A stretch of 64,000 nt of DNA, from assembly GCA_028456385.1 (NCBI GenBank), contig JALNQF010000011.1, forward strand, positions 62,001 through 126,000, given 5' to 3'. This DNA comes from Ophiosphaerella korrae. Lineage: Eukaryota; Ascomycota; Dothideomycetes; Pleosporales; Phaeosphaeriaceae. Positions 22,767 through 32,768 of this stretch are shown here, piece by piece. Both the position numbers and the translations under genes were made by a program. Under the pieces are notes generated by a model that was given only the letters and a program-made list of their open reading frames with translations, did not search any database and was not told where the DNA came from. The stretch's first letter is position 1; each line of letters opens with the position of its first letter.

Positions 22767-23856
22767 GTTCACTTGCAAGCTCTCATTCTTCTCCTATCCC
22801 ACCTCCCACGAATGGCGAGCACGTATTGGACCGACCAATTGCCAATGAGAGGAACTCTACCTCGTCTTGCGCAAAAGGAACCTCGGGCACACCCAGCGCG
22901 ATAATTGTATAACACTTTCACGAGCGCTTCTCCATCAAATATGCTAGACAAAGCCTGGTCTTTATTTCATGGAGACACCACCAATATACTTTAAAATGCC
23001 CCAAGTTCCGCTCAGCTGCTGGGCCTTTCCATACCGCTCCAATAGCACTTGCAGCCCTGTATTGAAATCGTCCTGGAGCATCTCCCGGATCTCGCTGTCA
23101 TTGTCTACGGGCAACAGACGGCAACCAATTTGCTTTGAAATAGCTTGCCGGCTGCAGGCTATGCAACATAGAATAATAATCAACCTTGTTTGACAAACAG
23201 CAACACTGCACCACTCGAAGCATCTCATTGACAGCCTTTCCTTATAGTCTCAAGACTAGGACTCGACGGTTCTGCATTTCATTATTGACTCGGTGATGCC
23301 TAATCTGCGTGAGTATTTATGCCGCTCATAATATTCATCGGGCAGAGCCATGAGTATGTGCCGCGAGCCAACTACCCCAGAGACATCGGCGCTCTGTTGT
23401 CCATGTACTTCGCCGTCCCTTTAGTCACGGAAATATCAGTTTTCTTTGCCTTCTCTGGTTAGTGGATTGTAATTCCCGACCTCGGTCCGGCAGATCCCCG
23501 CCCTGTTGGAACATGCCCCAAACCGAAAAAGGTAAGGGATAAGAAATCATCATTGGTAATGCCCCAAAGCCGACGAGTTATATAAGACTGTAGAGGTCCT
23601 GGACATGCAGTAGAGAGGCAACTCCTATCACCAGGAGAAGCACGGCTGACTCTCACCATTTTGCGCCCTTCGCATGTCAAACCTGCAGGACGGACATCAA
23701 AACCTTTCCGCGGAAGATCTAGCCAGTTCGGAATTAAAAAAAAAAAAAAAAAAAAAAAAACTGAGTGACACCGATGGTCGTTAATTCCGGGCGAGTTTAC
23801 TATTTAAGTCTGAGCCTGCCTGGTGCGCATGAAGCTGGACTTGTATTTGCCAAACT
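22767..23856. other. Intergenic region with an A25 tract
   Basis: About 1.1 kb between THO1 and the MFS gene. There is no coding signal; its main feature is the 25-base A run listed separately. Flanks of the run show no recognised transposon sequence. Confidence 0.5.
23736..23760 (+). repeat. Uninterrupted A25 homopolymer
   Basis: Twenty-five A in a row, about 97 bases upstream of the MFS start. It could be a promoter poly(dA:dT) tract excluding nucleosomes, or the tail of a decayed retroposed sequence. No coding remnant or clear target-site duplication is visible. Confidence 0.85.
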
Positions 23857-25389
23857 ATGCTAGACCTTGACGATAAAAGGCCCAAGGAAGGGAGCTCTAG
23901 TTCTACAGAAGAGCAAGTAGACTCGAGGCCTATCTCGTCCCAAAACTATCCACCAATAAGCCAAGAGCGGCATGAAAAAGAAATCCATCGGGACGCTGAA
24001 GCGAACCTGAATCCACTCGCTACTGCTGTCACAGCCGAGTCTGTTTTACCTCCTCCACCAGATGGCGGTCTCCATGCCTGGCTTAAAGTTTTTGGCGGGT
24101 TCTTCATTTACGTCAACATCTGGTCCGCTCTCCATATACTTTTTCCTCCAAACCCTCTCGCAAACTAACACACCACAGGGGCTTCACACTAACCTACGGT
24201 GCATTCCAAGCATACTATCGCGCTACCCTCCTCTCATCCAGCACTCCATCAGCTATATCATGGATCGGCACCGTACAAGCATGGCTCCTTATATTCTTCG
24301 GTGTCATGTCCGGCCCACTTTTTGACTTGGGATATTTCCGTTCCATGCTCTTCCTCGGAAACTTCCTCGTTGTCTTCGGCATCATGATGCTAAGCCTTAG
24401 TACAACGTACTGGCAAGTCTTCCTGAGCCAAGGCGTATGCATGGGTCTCGGGGCCGGCCTCCTATACATCCCCAGTCTAGCGATGGTCGGCGTGTGGTTT
24501 TCGCGAAAGCGGGCATTAGCAATGGGAATCGTCATGTCGGGAATTGCTGTTGGAGGCATCATATATATCATCATGTTTGATCGCCTCACCAAGAGCGTGG
24601 GGTTCCCTTGGGCCATTCGTGGAATCGGATTTGTGGCTCTGGCAACAACTTTACTCTCCATCCCCGCGCTTCTCTCCGGTTCGTCGATGCTGGCTACACG
24701 GCGGAAAGCTCGCGCGCTCTTTGACAAATCTGCTCTTCACGACAAGCTGTTCCTCATCTTTACTGCGTCAACCTTCTTCACTTTTCTCGGCTACATTGTC
24801 CCGTACTTCTATATCCCCACGTATGCGAGAGAGAGATTGGGTAGCTCGGATAGCTTGGCATTGTACATGCTTGTATTCAGTATCGCCGGCAGTTTCGTTG
24901 GCCGATTGGTGAGTGGTGTGGTTGCGCATTACATGGGCTCAATTGTAACCTGGATTCTGTGCGCATTTGCGAGTGGGATTGTAGCGTTGAGTTGGATTAG
25001 TATTGAGAAGGAGGGCGAATTCATTGCCTTCTCGATACTGTGGGGTATGTCGTGTTCCGATTTTTGCAGTCGATATGCACGCATTGCTAATGCCATTCGA
25101 AGGTTTCTTCTCTGCTGCCTTAGTCACGATGCCGTCTGCAGCGTTCGCCAATATCACGCCAGATCTGTCGCGATTGGGCACAAGATTGGGCATGTCATGG
25201 AGTGTTTCGAGTATTGCCTCGCTTATTGGATCACCAATTGCGGGACTGCTGTTACGGACAAAAGATGGAAAGATTAATTTCATAGGAGTACAGGTGTGGA
25301 GTGGGGCGTGTTTGATGTTTGGAACAATGTGGTTAGGTGTGTTATGGATTGTTACTGTTCGGACGCAGAGAAAGGGGTGGAAAGTGTGA
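23857..25389 (+). CDS. MFS transporter, monocarboxylate-transporter-like (MCH/MCT family)
   Basis: Membrane transporter of the monocarboxylate porter-like family common in fungi; the substrate is unknown and yeast relatives do not necessarily move monocarboxylates. Three exons, 23857-24122, 24179-25044 and 25103-25389, 472 residues. A disordered N-terminal tail of about 65 residues leads to the family start motif PPPPDGGLHAWLKVFGGF (DGG-W). TM1 runs across intron 1 into WGFTLTYGAFQAYY. Then come SWIGTVQAWLLIFFGVMSGP, GLGAGLLYIPSLAMVGVWFS with RKRALAMG, FRSMLFLG and later GRLVSGVVAHYMG. Twelve segments are expected. The first intron has a weak donor, GTCCGC, but its branch (AAACTAAC), acceptor and frame are good. 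Without splicing the frame stops at 24168. Reading is otherwise intact. Confidence 0.88.
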
Positions 25390-27165
25390 TATCGCAGAGG
25401 TCAACACGCATTGTGAAATTATAGACGTCAAAGTAAGATAACGCCCATATACCATACCCTCGGGACTGAGGTTGGACAGAGTTCATGCTGCTATCGATCT
25501 GCTTATGGATGCCCACACAGCTGGGTTCGCCGTTAGCACGGGGTGACAGAAGTTGTGCCCATCGTCCGTTAACCATGACCTGGGTTGATGAGTTTGATTT
25601 TTGTAATGCAGTGTGACAATGATGGCAATTCAACGCTTTGGAGCCGCCAATTAAAAGTTGTCAATCGCATGTATCATGCAGTTGTGCCTCCAAGGCAGGG
25701 GGGCCCCTACCGCGATCAATATACGAAATAGCTATACAAGTGTATTTTCGGGCAGTATTATAACAGCCCGAGTCTCCAAGCGCCATAGCGTCCAAGAAAG
25801 CCTGAATACAACGACTGAGACCTACCCAGCCTCCGGGGTCTCCCGGGGCTTGCAAGGGGTCACAAATTGAAAATCCACAGGGGGGGACAGGCGCTAGAAG
25901 TGACCGCAGGTGCGTAAAAGAGGCGTTCAATAATATCGATAGAAAAGGGTGGCTGTGATGCCCTGCCGTCCATGAGGCCACACGGCTTGCATATTGTGGC
26001 GTCAAACTGCCCACAGAGTAACCATATACTATCACAAGCATTGCCTAGATTCTCACCACGTCGGCACGATCCATCAAACCTGTCCAAAGCTGTTTGGCTG
26101 GTGATGCTACGTTCGCACGTAGCATGGACGAACGCTGTGTGTGGATACCACTGGCATCATGACCTAATTATCTACGGACTTTGTAGACACTAGTATTAGA
26201 AGTGTGCATAGCGGCCATGTTTCGCTCTTGTGACTTTCTCATATTTTAGCCCCCCCCCCCCCCCCCCGGCCGTATTGCCCGCTTCATATCTGTTTTCGTA
26301 TCATGACACTGAAAAAGCAAATACGGGCTAGGCTGTAGAAACGGTGTTGCGATGACCTTGGTGACAACAAGATCATTGAATTCATTACTTTACCGTCAGT
26401 TTCATAACCCATGCCCATCGGGTGATGGGAGCAATTGTGTGTGCGGCATTGTGCCCAGGTGAGGGCAAGAGCATCGTCCGCTTATGCGATGCTGTGTCAA
26501 GTACTCGAGATACTGATGGCCCGGGGGTGACGTACTGAATCCGAACAAGTCCGTTCCAGGTGCTCTTGCCTAAAAAGGTTCCGCAGCCCTTATCACGACG
26601 TCTGACCGGTAGACGGTAAGTGGGCTGTAGAAAAAGTACAATAGTTTGCGCGCTAGGCACATCGTTCACTTCGAAAACGGCCGCCGATGCCGATCGGCAG
26701 TTCCAGCTTCACGGTCAGACAGCAATTGCGGCCTTGACAACCAATAATATAAAGCAAAATATATTACTGGATGGTAAGGTATACTGGGCCCTGGTGGCTT
26801 CTATCTCTCAGATGGTCCCGAAAGACTCTTCCTTGAAAGCGCGGGTGCCGTAGCCGAGCACATGCCTAAAAGCAATTTATCCTTGTCACCCCGAGTACCT
26901 CCTGACCCGCCGATCCGGGCGAGATGAAAACAAACGAACCTAATACGATAACCGAGAAATGCGACAAAATTTACAGTCTAGCCAAAGTTTAATCGCCGAA
27001 CATAAATCATAAATACTTGCCTGAATGAACACCAAGGTACGCTCGAAACCAACCATTCAGGATCGTGGACGCCATTATGTGCAACCAGAGTTCGTCAACG
27101 AAAAGCATATTGTAAAGAATAAATGGCCAAAGTGACCGAAGTCGGAAGTCAGGGTGTGCTGTGTA
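25390..27165. other. Intergenic region between convergent genes, with a C18 tract
   Basis: About 1.8 kb between the MFS gene and the RRM gene. Small frames on both strands show no family features. It contains an 18-base C run. No transposon or RNA gene was recognised. Confidence 0.5.
26250..26267 (+). repeat. C18 homopolymer
   Basis: Eighteen C in a row after an AT-rich stretch. It may form a structured or error-prone site; its length may also be inaccurate in the assembly. Confidence 0.8.
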
Positions 27166-28184
27166 CTAAGCCTATGATATGTTAACATTGGTCTCATATG
27201 AAACCACTTAGACCTCACTTTGTACATCTTAGAGCACACAATTAATGGACTAGTTTGCCCAACCGGCGTTGTCTCTTTGTCAAGGCGAACTTTGAGCGTC
27301 ATGCCCATATGGTCTGCCTGGTCAAGGTGTCGAACGGCGTACTGCGCGTCTTCATGGGTTTTGAAGCTGGCAGTTGCTGCACCCTTGAAGACACCAGTGC
27401 GCTGATCTCTGGTGAGTTTGTGGTCGACAGGCTGGCCTACAGTAAGAAGTAGACTGTAGAGATCTGTCAAAGTGCATCTGAAATTCAGATTTTGGATGAA
27501 GATTCCTCGGGCCTCAGTTAGGACTGCCCCAGGACCAACATTTACTGGCATTCCGTATGGATCTGGCAAATATACTGGCATCTGGGTCGGTGCCGCATAG
27601 TCAGGATACATGGCTGGCACACAATAAGCCTGTGCCACGGGATAACTATAGCCATAGGATGGCTGGACCGGCATGTATTGGGGGGCCGGTACGGGTTGTT
27701 GCGGTGAAGGCCCACCTGCTAAATAGCTAACTCGTCCGATGTCAATCCCGCATTGCCCAGCAGAGTGAGAGCCTTCTGGAACATCTGGAAATAGAGAGGA
27801 GCAATTACATCTCAGCCGCTTGAATCCCTGGTTACTACGGCCAGTCTCCCAGATATGAACCAGCACCCCTCTCGACTTTGAGTAGAATTCTGAAAATATA
27901 CAGTTAGCACTTAAATTCAACAAAATCAGCTCTTACTAACCATATGCGGCATCTGCATCCCTTTTCCCTTTCAACCTGGCCCAACCCTGCATCTCGCCCC
28001 GGTGTAGGGTTTGGCTGTTCTGAATCGCCTTTACATCAACCCATCCAGGTTGCTCTTTGACGACCTTTCGGATATTGTCTTTGAAGGCTTGCCAATCTAC
28101 CAAGTAAGGTGCGTTTCGTGTCGACCCGGACATGACGAGCAGAAAGTCACCATCTCCTACTTTCTGGGTACTAGCACCAGACAT
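27166..28184 (-). CDS. Two-RRM RNA-binding protein
   Basis: Minus-strand gene. Exon 1 (28184-27941) opens MSGASTQKVGDGD and encodes most of a first RRM (YLVDWQAFKDNIRKVVKEQP, WVDVKAIQNS, GWARLKGKRDADAAY). A GTTAGT donor and TTTTCAG acceptor join it in frame to exon 2 at 27889 (EFYSKSRGVLVHIWETGR). A Pro/Tyr/Gln-rich linker follows. The second RRM is canonical: RGIFIQNLNFRCTLTDLYSL (RNP2), then GVFKGAATASFKTHEDAQYA (RNP1 region) and MGMTLKVRLDKE. The 3' end is uncertain: a GTGAGG donor after MYK and an ATCATAG acceptor give a stop at 27166, whereas readthrough runs to 27075 through unlikely residues. A further intron may remove the odd segment before VPEGSHSAG. It is likely a nuclear or cytoplasmic mRNA-binding protein; targets are unknown. 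Confidence 0.75.
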
Positions 28185-29332
28185 AGCGATGTGCTGCTTT
28201 AATAGGCTGGGCTTAAATGAAGAAGACACGATTATACGAGAAGAACAAGAACTGAAAGCCTTGCTTCAGTGGACCCAAGAATATATCAGACTCAGATGAA
28301 AAAATGGAAAGCAAGGTATCTGTGGAATTCAAGTGCGTACGACCTACCATATTTATGCCCTGTACAATTGAGGTTCCTGTGAAAAAGAAAAGGCTTCCGT
28401 CTATGGCGTCTGACTGTGTCAAATGACAGTATGTGAAGCATGTAGGGGCCAAGATTTGGTTCCTCTGAACAAGTGGGTATGCATGGAGACGCTTAGAATG
28501 CTAGTGCGAGCACCAAAATGGGGAGGCTTCACGCAGCAGGCTGTAGGCGACTGTCCCACTTCCCCGAGGGTTGTAGTAGTTTCATTTGCTCGGGAACTAG
28601 GATTAGGGCGTTTATGGAGACTTTCATCCGAGTGTGTGCAATTGAGGCAGCCACTTACTTTGGGCGGGGTGGTCCCATTCGGCATGATCCATGCATGGGA
28701 GTTGAATCTTCGCCTGCAGGCCTGTAGCTGTGGTGGGTGTGGAACTGAACATCAGCCCGCTAAAATTTAACCTAGAGTAAGTTCAAACGTGCCCTTGCGC
28801 ATTATTGAAATGAATGGTATGCATGGATTCCTGAGACGTGCGTCATTAATGAGTTAGGCTGCTTATTGGGTCTGTGGTAAGGTTTGGTAGGGGTTACCCT
28901 ACCGATCGTTCGGTCTAATCGTGGCGTCGGCTATCGAACTCGAGGCACTACTCGGTTTTTGCGCTGTCACTCTAAAAAAAGAAAAAAAAAACCGCACCCT
29001 GGTATCCCGCGTCCCGTCATTCATTAAAAAGAGGCTGTCGTGGTTGTACCAGCAAGGACGAAGCGAGAACAAACCCTTGTGTTAGATGGTTGATTTCTAG
29101 CATACGGAAATGTGGCTCGGAAGCCCCGCGGAGTTGCGTCCCTCTCTCATATCTGGCAATCTTCTGTCTGTCTCGTCATGTTTGCTGTTCCGGATCCGGC
29201 AAACCTTTTGCCCTCTGAAGTAAGCCTCAACGTCAGTCGTTGGTCAGCTTGTTTTGATTGAAGGTTGTGCGAGCTTCTCCAGATCAATAACCGTCTACCC
29301 CACGCCGAGCATAATCAAGATACTGATGAGAG
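28185..29332. other. Intergenic region between two minus-strand genes
   Basis: About 1.15 kb. Holds the RRM-gene promoter and the 3' flank of the WD40 gene. An A-rich tract lies at about 28974-28990. No convincing coding sequence was seen. Confidence 0.5.
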
Positions 29333-30812
29333 CTATGCGTGCCAAATGATTAGCTTTTGATCGAACCCACCAGATATTAGGTATTCGTTGTGAGATTCGA
29401 GGCTCGAGTTGTTGTCTTGACAAGCGTTCAGCTTGCCTGCCCACAAGCAACGCAGTTTTGATCCAGAATCATGTCCTTCAAGCGTGACCATTAATTTTCC
29501 AGTCTTGGCTTCGATTCCACGTATAATGCCATCCTCCGAGCTGACGTACACTCCGGAGCCATCAGGCCGCCAAACTAGTCGCGGGGTTGAATACTGAGTC
29601 TGTGGCGCAAGTGTAGAGACATTGACCAAGATCGCAGCCTCTTCTCTATCTTGAACCGAGAGCTCAGCACGAACTTTTGAGGCTTGTGTAACTGTTCCAG
29701 CTGGGCCTAGAATCAGGTTGGCGTCAAGCAACGACGATCGTTTACTTGGCACCAAAAGCCTCAGAATGAGCAATTTCATGTGTGGGGTTGTAGAGGTCGC
29801 GACAGCGACTAATGAAGGATCTGTCGGACATAGCTGTATGTCAGAAGGAGTGAAAGCTATCCACATATTTGAGTGCGGCGCCAGGTTCTGTTTCCCAAGT
29901 AGCTTCAGTGCGGTAGACTCTAGGGTCGGCATGGCGTAGAAGTATAAGAAGGTTGAATCCCTTCGAGTTACAAGGAGAACTGATGTGCTGTCATCGGGTG
30001 ATGCAATGAACAAAAGCGTTTCAGGAACGCTTGGTAGTGTCAAAGTTGTAACAGGCTTCCCAAGTTGCTTGTTGTCATCAGTATATTTGATACTGTAGAC
30101 GAAAATCTTTGAATCCCAGCCGGCACTGGCAACCCAGAAAGTGTTTCCTTCAAGAACACTTGCGGTTTTCACTACATACTTAGAATGGTCTTTTCGTTCA
30201 TCGAGTACCTTTTTCTCAATTGTATTATACAGTATGAGCTTTCCAGACATTAATGCAACTAGCATGTGTTGTGTGTCCATGGCTAGAATATCCAATATAG
30301 GCGAGTCTAAAAAACTGGAAAATGTGCGTACCACATCGTAGGTTGGCGTGGTGGGGTCTAGAAGGTACAGCTTCCTATCCGCCGTAGTGATGGCAACATA
30401 CTTGCGAGCTTGCTCGGTCAAGTCGAGTGATAAGTTAAACATGGAGACGCTGAGAATATTCGATCGATTTGGTAAAGAAGATAATGCCACTGGTTGACAA
30501 GGCGCTTGGTCTGACCACCTATGGGCCTCATCATCCAAACCAAGCTTCTCGAGACTAAGGCTGGTATCAAAAGTTTTCTTCTCCTGAAGGATAGATTCAA
30601 TCGTGACGGTATCACTTGAGCCTGAGCCAATGTTCGCCGCCAAACCGGCTTCGAGAATGAAGTTGTTCAAGGTCTATCATCCTGAGTTGACTATACTAAT
30701 GCCCTGATGACGTTACACGTACCTCAGTGTACCCATTAGACCTCAAATACCGAGCCACAAGTTCAGTCGCTGATGGAAGCATGTTTGGGGCTTTGCGAAT
30801 TAGCTTGATCAT
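29333..30812 (-). CDS. LisH and WD40-repeat protein
   Basis: Two exons on the minus strand, 30812-30723 and 30673-29333, with a 49-nt intron (GTACGT donor, GATAG acceptor), 476 residues. Exon 1 and the start of exon 2 together encode a LisH motif (PSATELVARYLRSNGYTETL then NNFILEAG), a dimerisation element. The rest forms a beta-propeller: WD-like blades with YVAITTADRKLYLLDPT, MLVALMSGKLILYN, FWVASAGWDSKIFVYSIKY and a final YLISGGFDQKLIIWHA. Several blades are weak, so the repeat count is uncertain. It is probably a cytosolic or nuclear scaffold; the partner is unknown. A second in-frame ATG at 30782 would remove ten residues but keep LisH. The gene is divergent from the SET gene, 221 bases away. 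Confidence 0.85.
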
Positions 30813-31033
30813 TCAATGCTCATTGATGAACTGAAATAAGAAACTTCACGACTACAAGATTTGCATGAGGTGCCCCGCTTATCGATACCGCTATTAGTGC
30901 CGCCACCTCAAAAAAGTTCTAACACCTACGCTTCGTGCCCCTCGTGCAAACAAAAATCACAAGTATATAAAATTATGGAGGTTCGTAGGATGAAATCTAT
31001 ACAACTCAAACTCACTAGGGATAGCAACTTAGC
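30813..31033. promoter_or_regulatory. Short bidirectional promoter
   Basis: The 221 bases between the start codons of the LisH/WD40 gene (minus) and the SET/MYND gene (plus). Both must be driven from here. A TATATAA sequence near 30964 is the only core-promoter-like element seen. Confidence 0.55.
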
Positions 31034-32768
31034 ATGGTTCGAAGAACTCATACTGAAGACCTTGTCTCGTTACAAAAGATCACTCCTGAGCGTCCATACA
31101 GCATCTTACACAGACTCCAGCTTGCAGAAGTTTACAAGCAGCTCGGCTATCCAGATCTTGCTGCTGGTGATGCCTATAAAGCGCTTTTACTCATCGATGA
31201 AGTAATCGACGAGGGTGAATACCATGAGCAGGCTTTGGAAACAGCAAAAGAGGACTATGTATCGGAAAGAAAGGCATTCTATTTCAAGCAGGAACTAGAT
31301 TTGGACAATAATAACAGCATCAAGAAATGGGCGCAAACAGATTGCTCTATGTCTGCGTATGTAAGCAGCAGCGTTCTCTGTGATTCAAAGGTGCATGGCT
31401 GACTGTGTTAGATACAACATTCTCATAGACTGTTTGTTAGACTGTGAGAACCTCCGCAGCGCCTACGACTATATCAGTCGTGCACGGAAAGCTTTCCCAA
31501 ACAATAAAGACCTTGAAAAGCACGAAGCAGTCCTATTAGAGAAAATATCCAGCTACTGCGTAACCAAAAATCAGAATGCGCAAGATCTCGATGTCGATGA
31601 TTACCCGGAGAAGGGGCTTGTTCGTCGTGAACAATATCCGTGGAATGAATATGAACCAGATCGCTCATCAGACGAATGTCTGCAATTCCTCAACAACGAA
31701 TTGTCAGCTCAAGCATCGAAGCTCGAGGTCAAAATCTCCAAACTGCCTTTGCTATCGACTAACCAGACGGGAAGCTCTGCCGCTTCTGATATCGAATATG
31801 TGAAGCAACTAGGGGTGTTTGCGAAGCAGGATATACCTCCTGGAGAACAAATACTTGAGGAAAAGTCACTTCTCACCGCCATATCAAGACTACATGACTC
31901 GTACTGCGATGCCTGCAGTCTCGCATTACCAAAATCTATCTTAGACTCGGTGGATGGGCCTGAAATCTCTGTTGTCGCTTGTGAAGAATGTGATGAGGTG
32001 TTCTTCTGCAGTCCAGAGTGCCGCGACCTTGCTCAAGAAAGTTACCATCCCTCACTATGTGGTATCAGTGTGAGCCAAGACAAAGTGCCTGCAAGCGAAG
32101 CTGCAGATGCTCTCTATACTTCACTTTTGGTTCGCGCATTGGCGCTGGCGGAGACACAGGGTGTTCATCCACTAGAGCTGAAGGAACTTCGTTATATCTG
32201 GGGTGATTACCATGGCCACGATCTAGATAAGATCCGGAGAGCTAACCACGAAGGGCATCGTACCAACGCTTTTTGTTCTGTTCCACAAACTTTGCCATTT
32301 TCCTTCAAAAGCAATATTTTGACACCACTGCATATGCTAGAGAATATGGAGGTCAACATTTTTACCCAGAGTCATCGGTACGACACTTGGGTCTTCAACA
32401 CCATCTTCGCAAAACTTCGGGGTACGGCTTCCGCAAAACAGGGGCAGGACGGAAGACCAGAGATTGGAGCTGTACATCCATTGTGGTGTCTTGCAAACCA
32501 CAGTTGTGACCCTAACGTGGCCTGGGAATGGCAAGGCAGCATGAGGTTCTGGACTCGTGAAGATTTCGTCAAGTGGGAAGGAAGAAATCCCACCAAGAGG
32601 CCTGGAATCAAGAAAGGCGAAGAAGTGTTCAGCCACTACTGCGATGTAAGCCTACCAGTGAAAGAGAGGCGAGAATGGGCCGTAGGAGCTCTGGGCGGAG
32701 ACTGTGTCTGCCCAAGATGTCTATGGGAAGAGGCAAAGGAGCAGCGTCATCAATCTGCAACCAAGTAG
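31034..32768 (+). CDS. SET-domain (SMYD-like) protein with TPR-like N-terminus
   Basis: Putative lysine methyltransferase of the SMYD-like fungal group. Two exons, 31034-31356 and 31412-32768, with a 55-nt intron (GTATGT donor, GTGTTAG acceptor), 559 residues. The N-terminus is helical and TPR-like (LHRLQLAEVYKQLGYPDLAA, then YNILIDCLLDCENLRSAYDY across the junction). The SET domain starts at GVFAKQDIPPGEQILEE. It is split by a Cys-rich zinc insert (YCDACSLAL, CEECDEVFFCSPECRDLA, SLCG), a MYND-like arrangement. The catalytic half carries NHSCDPNVAWEW and GEEVFSHYCD. A post-SET CVCPRC lies near the end. The SAM-site NHSCxPN is intact, so activity is likely. The substrate is unknown. A 30975 ATG lies upstream but in a different frame. 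Confidence 0.87.

Noticed and set aside
15417..25389. Sugar transporter and MFS transporter as part of a biosynthetic cluster
   Set aside because: No backbone synthase, tailoring enzyme or Zn2Cys6 regulator lies between or beside them.
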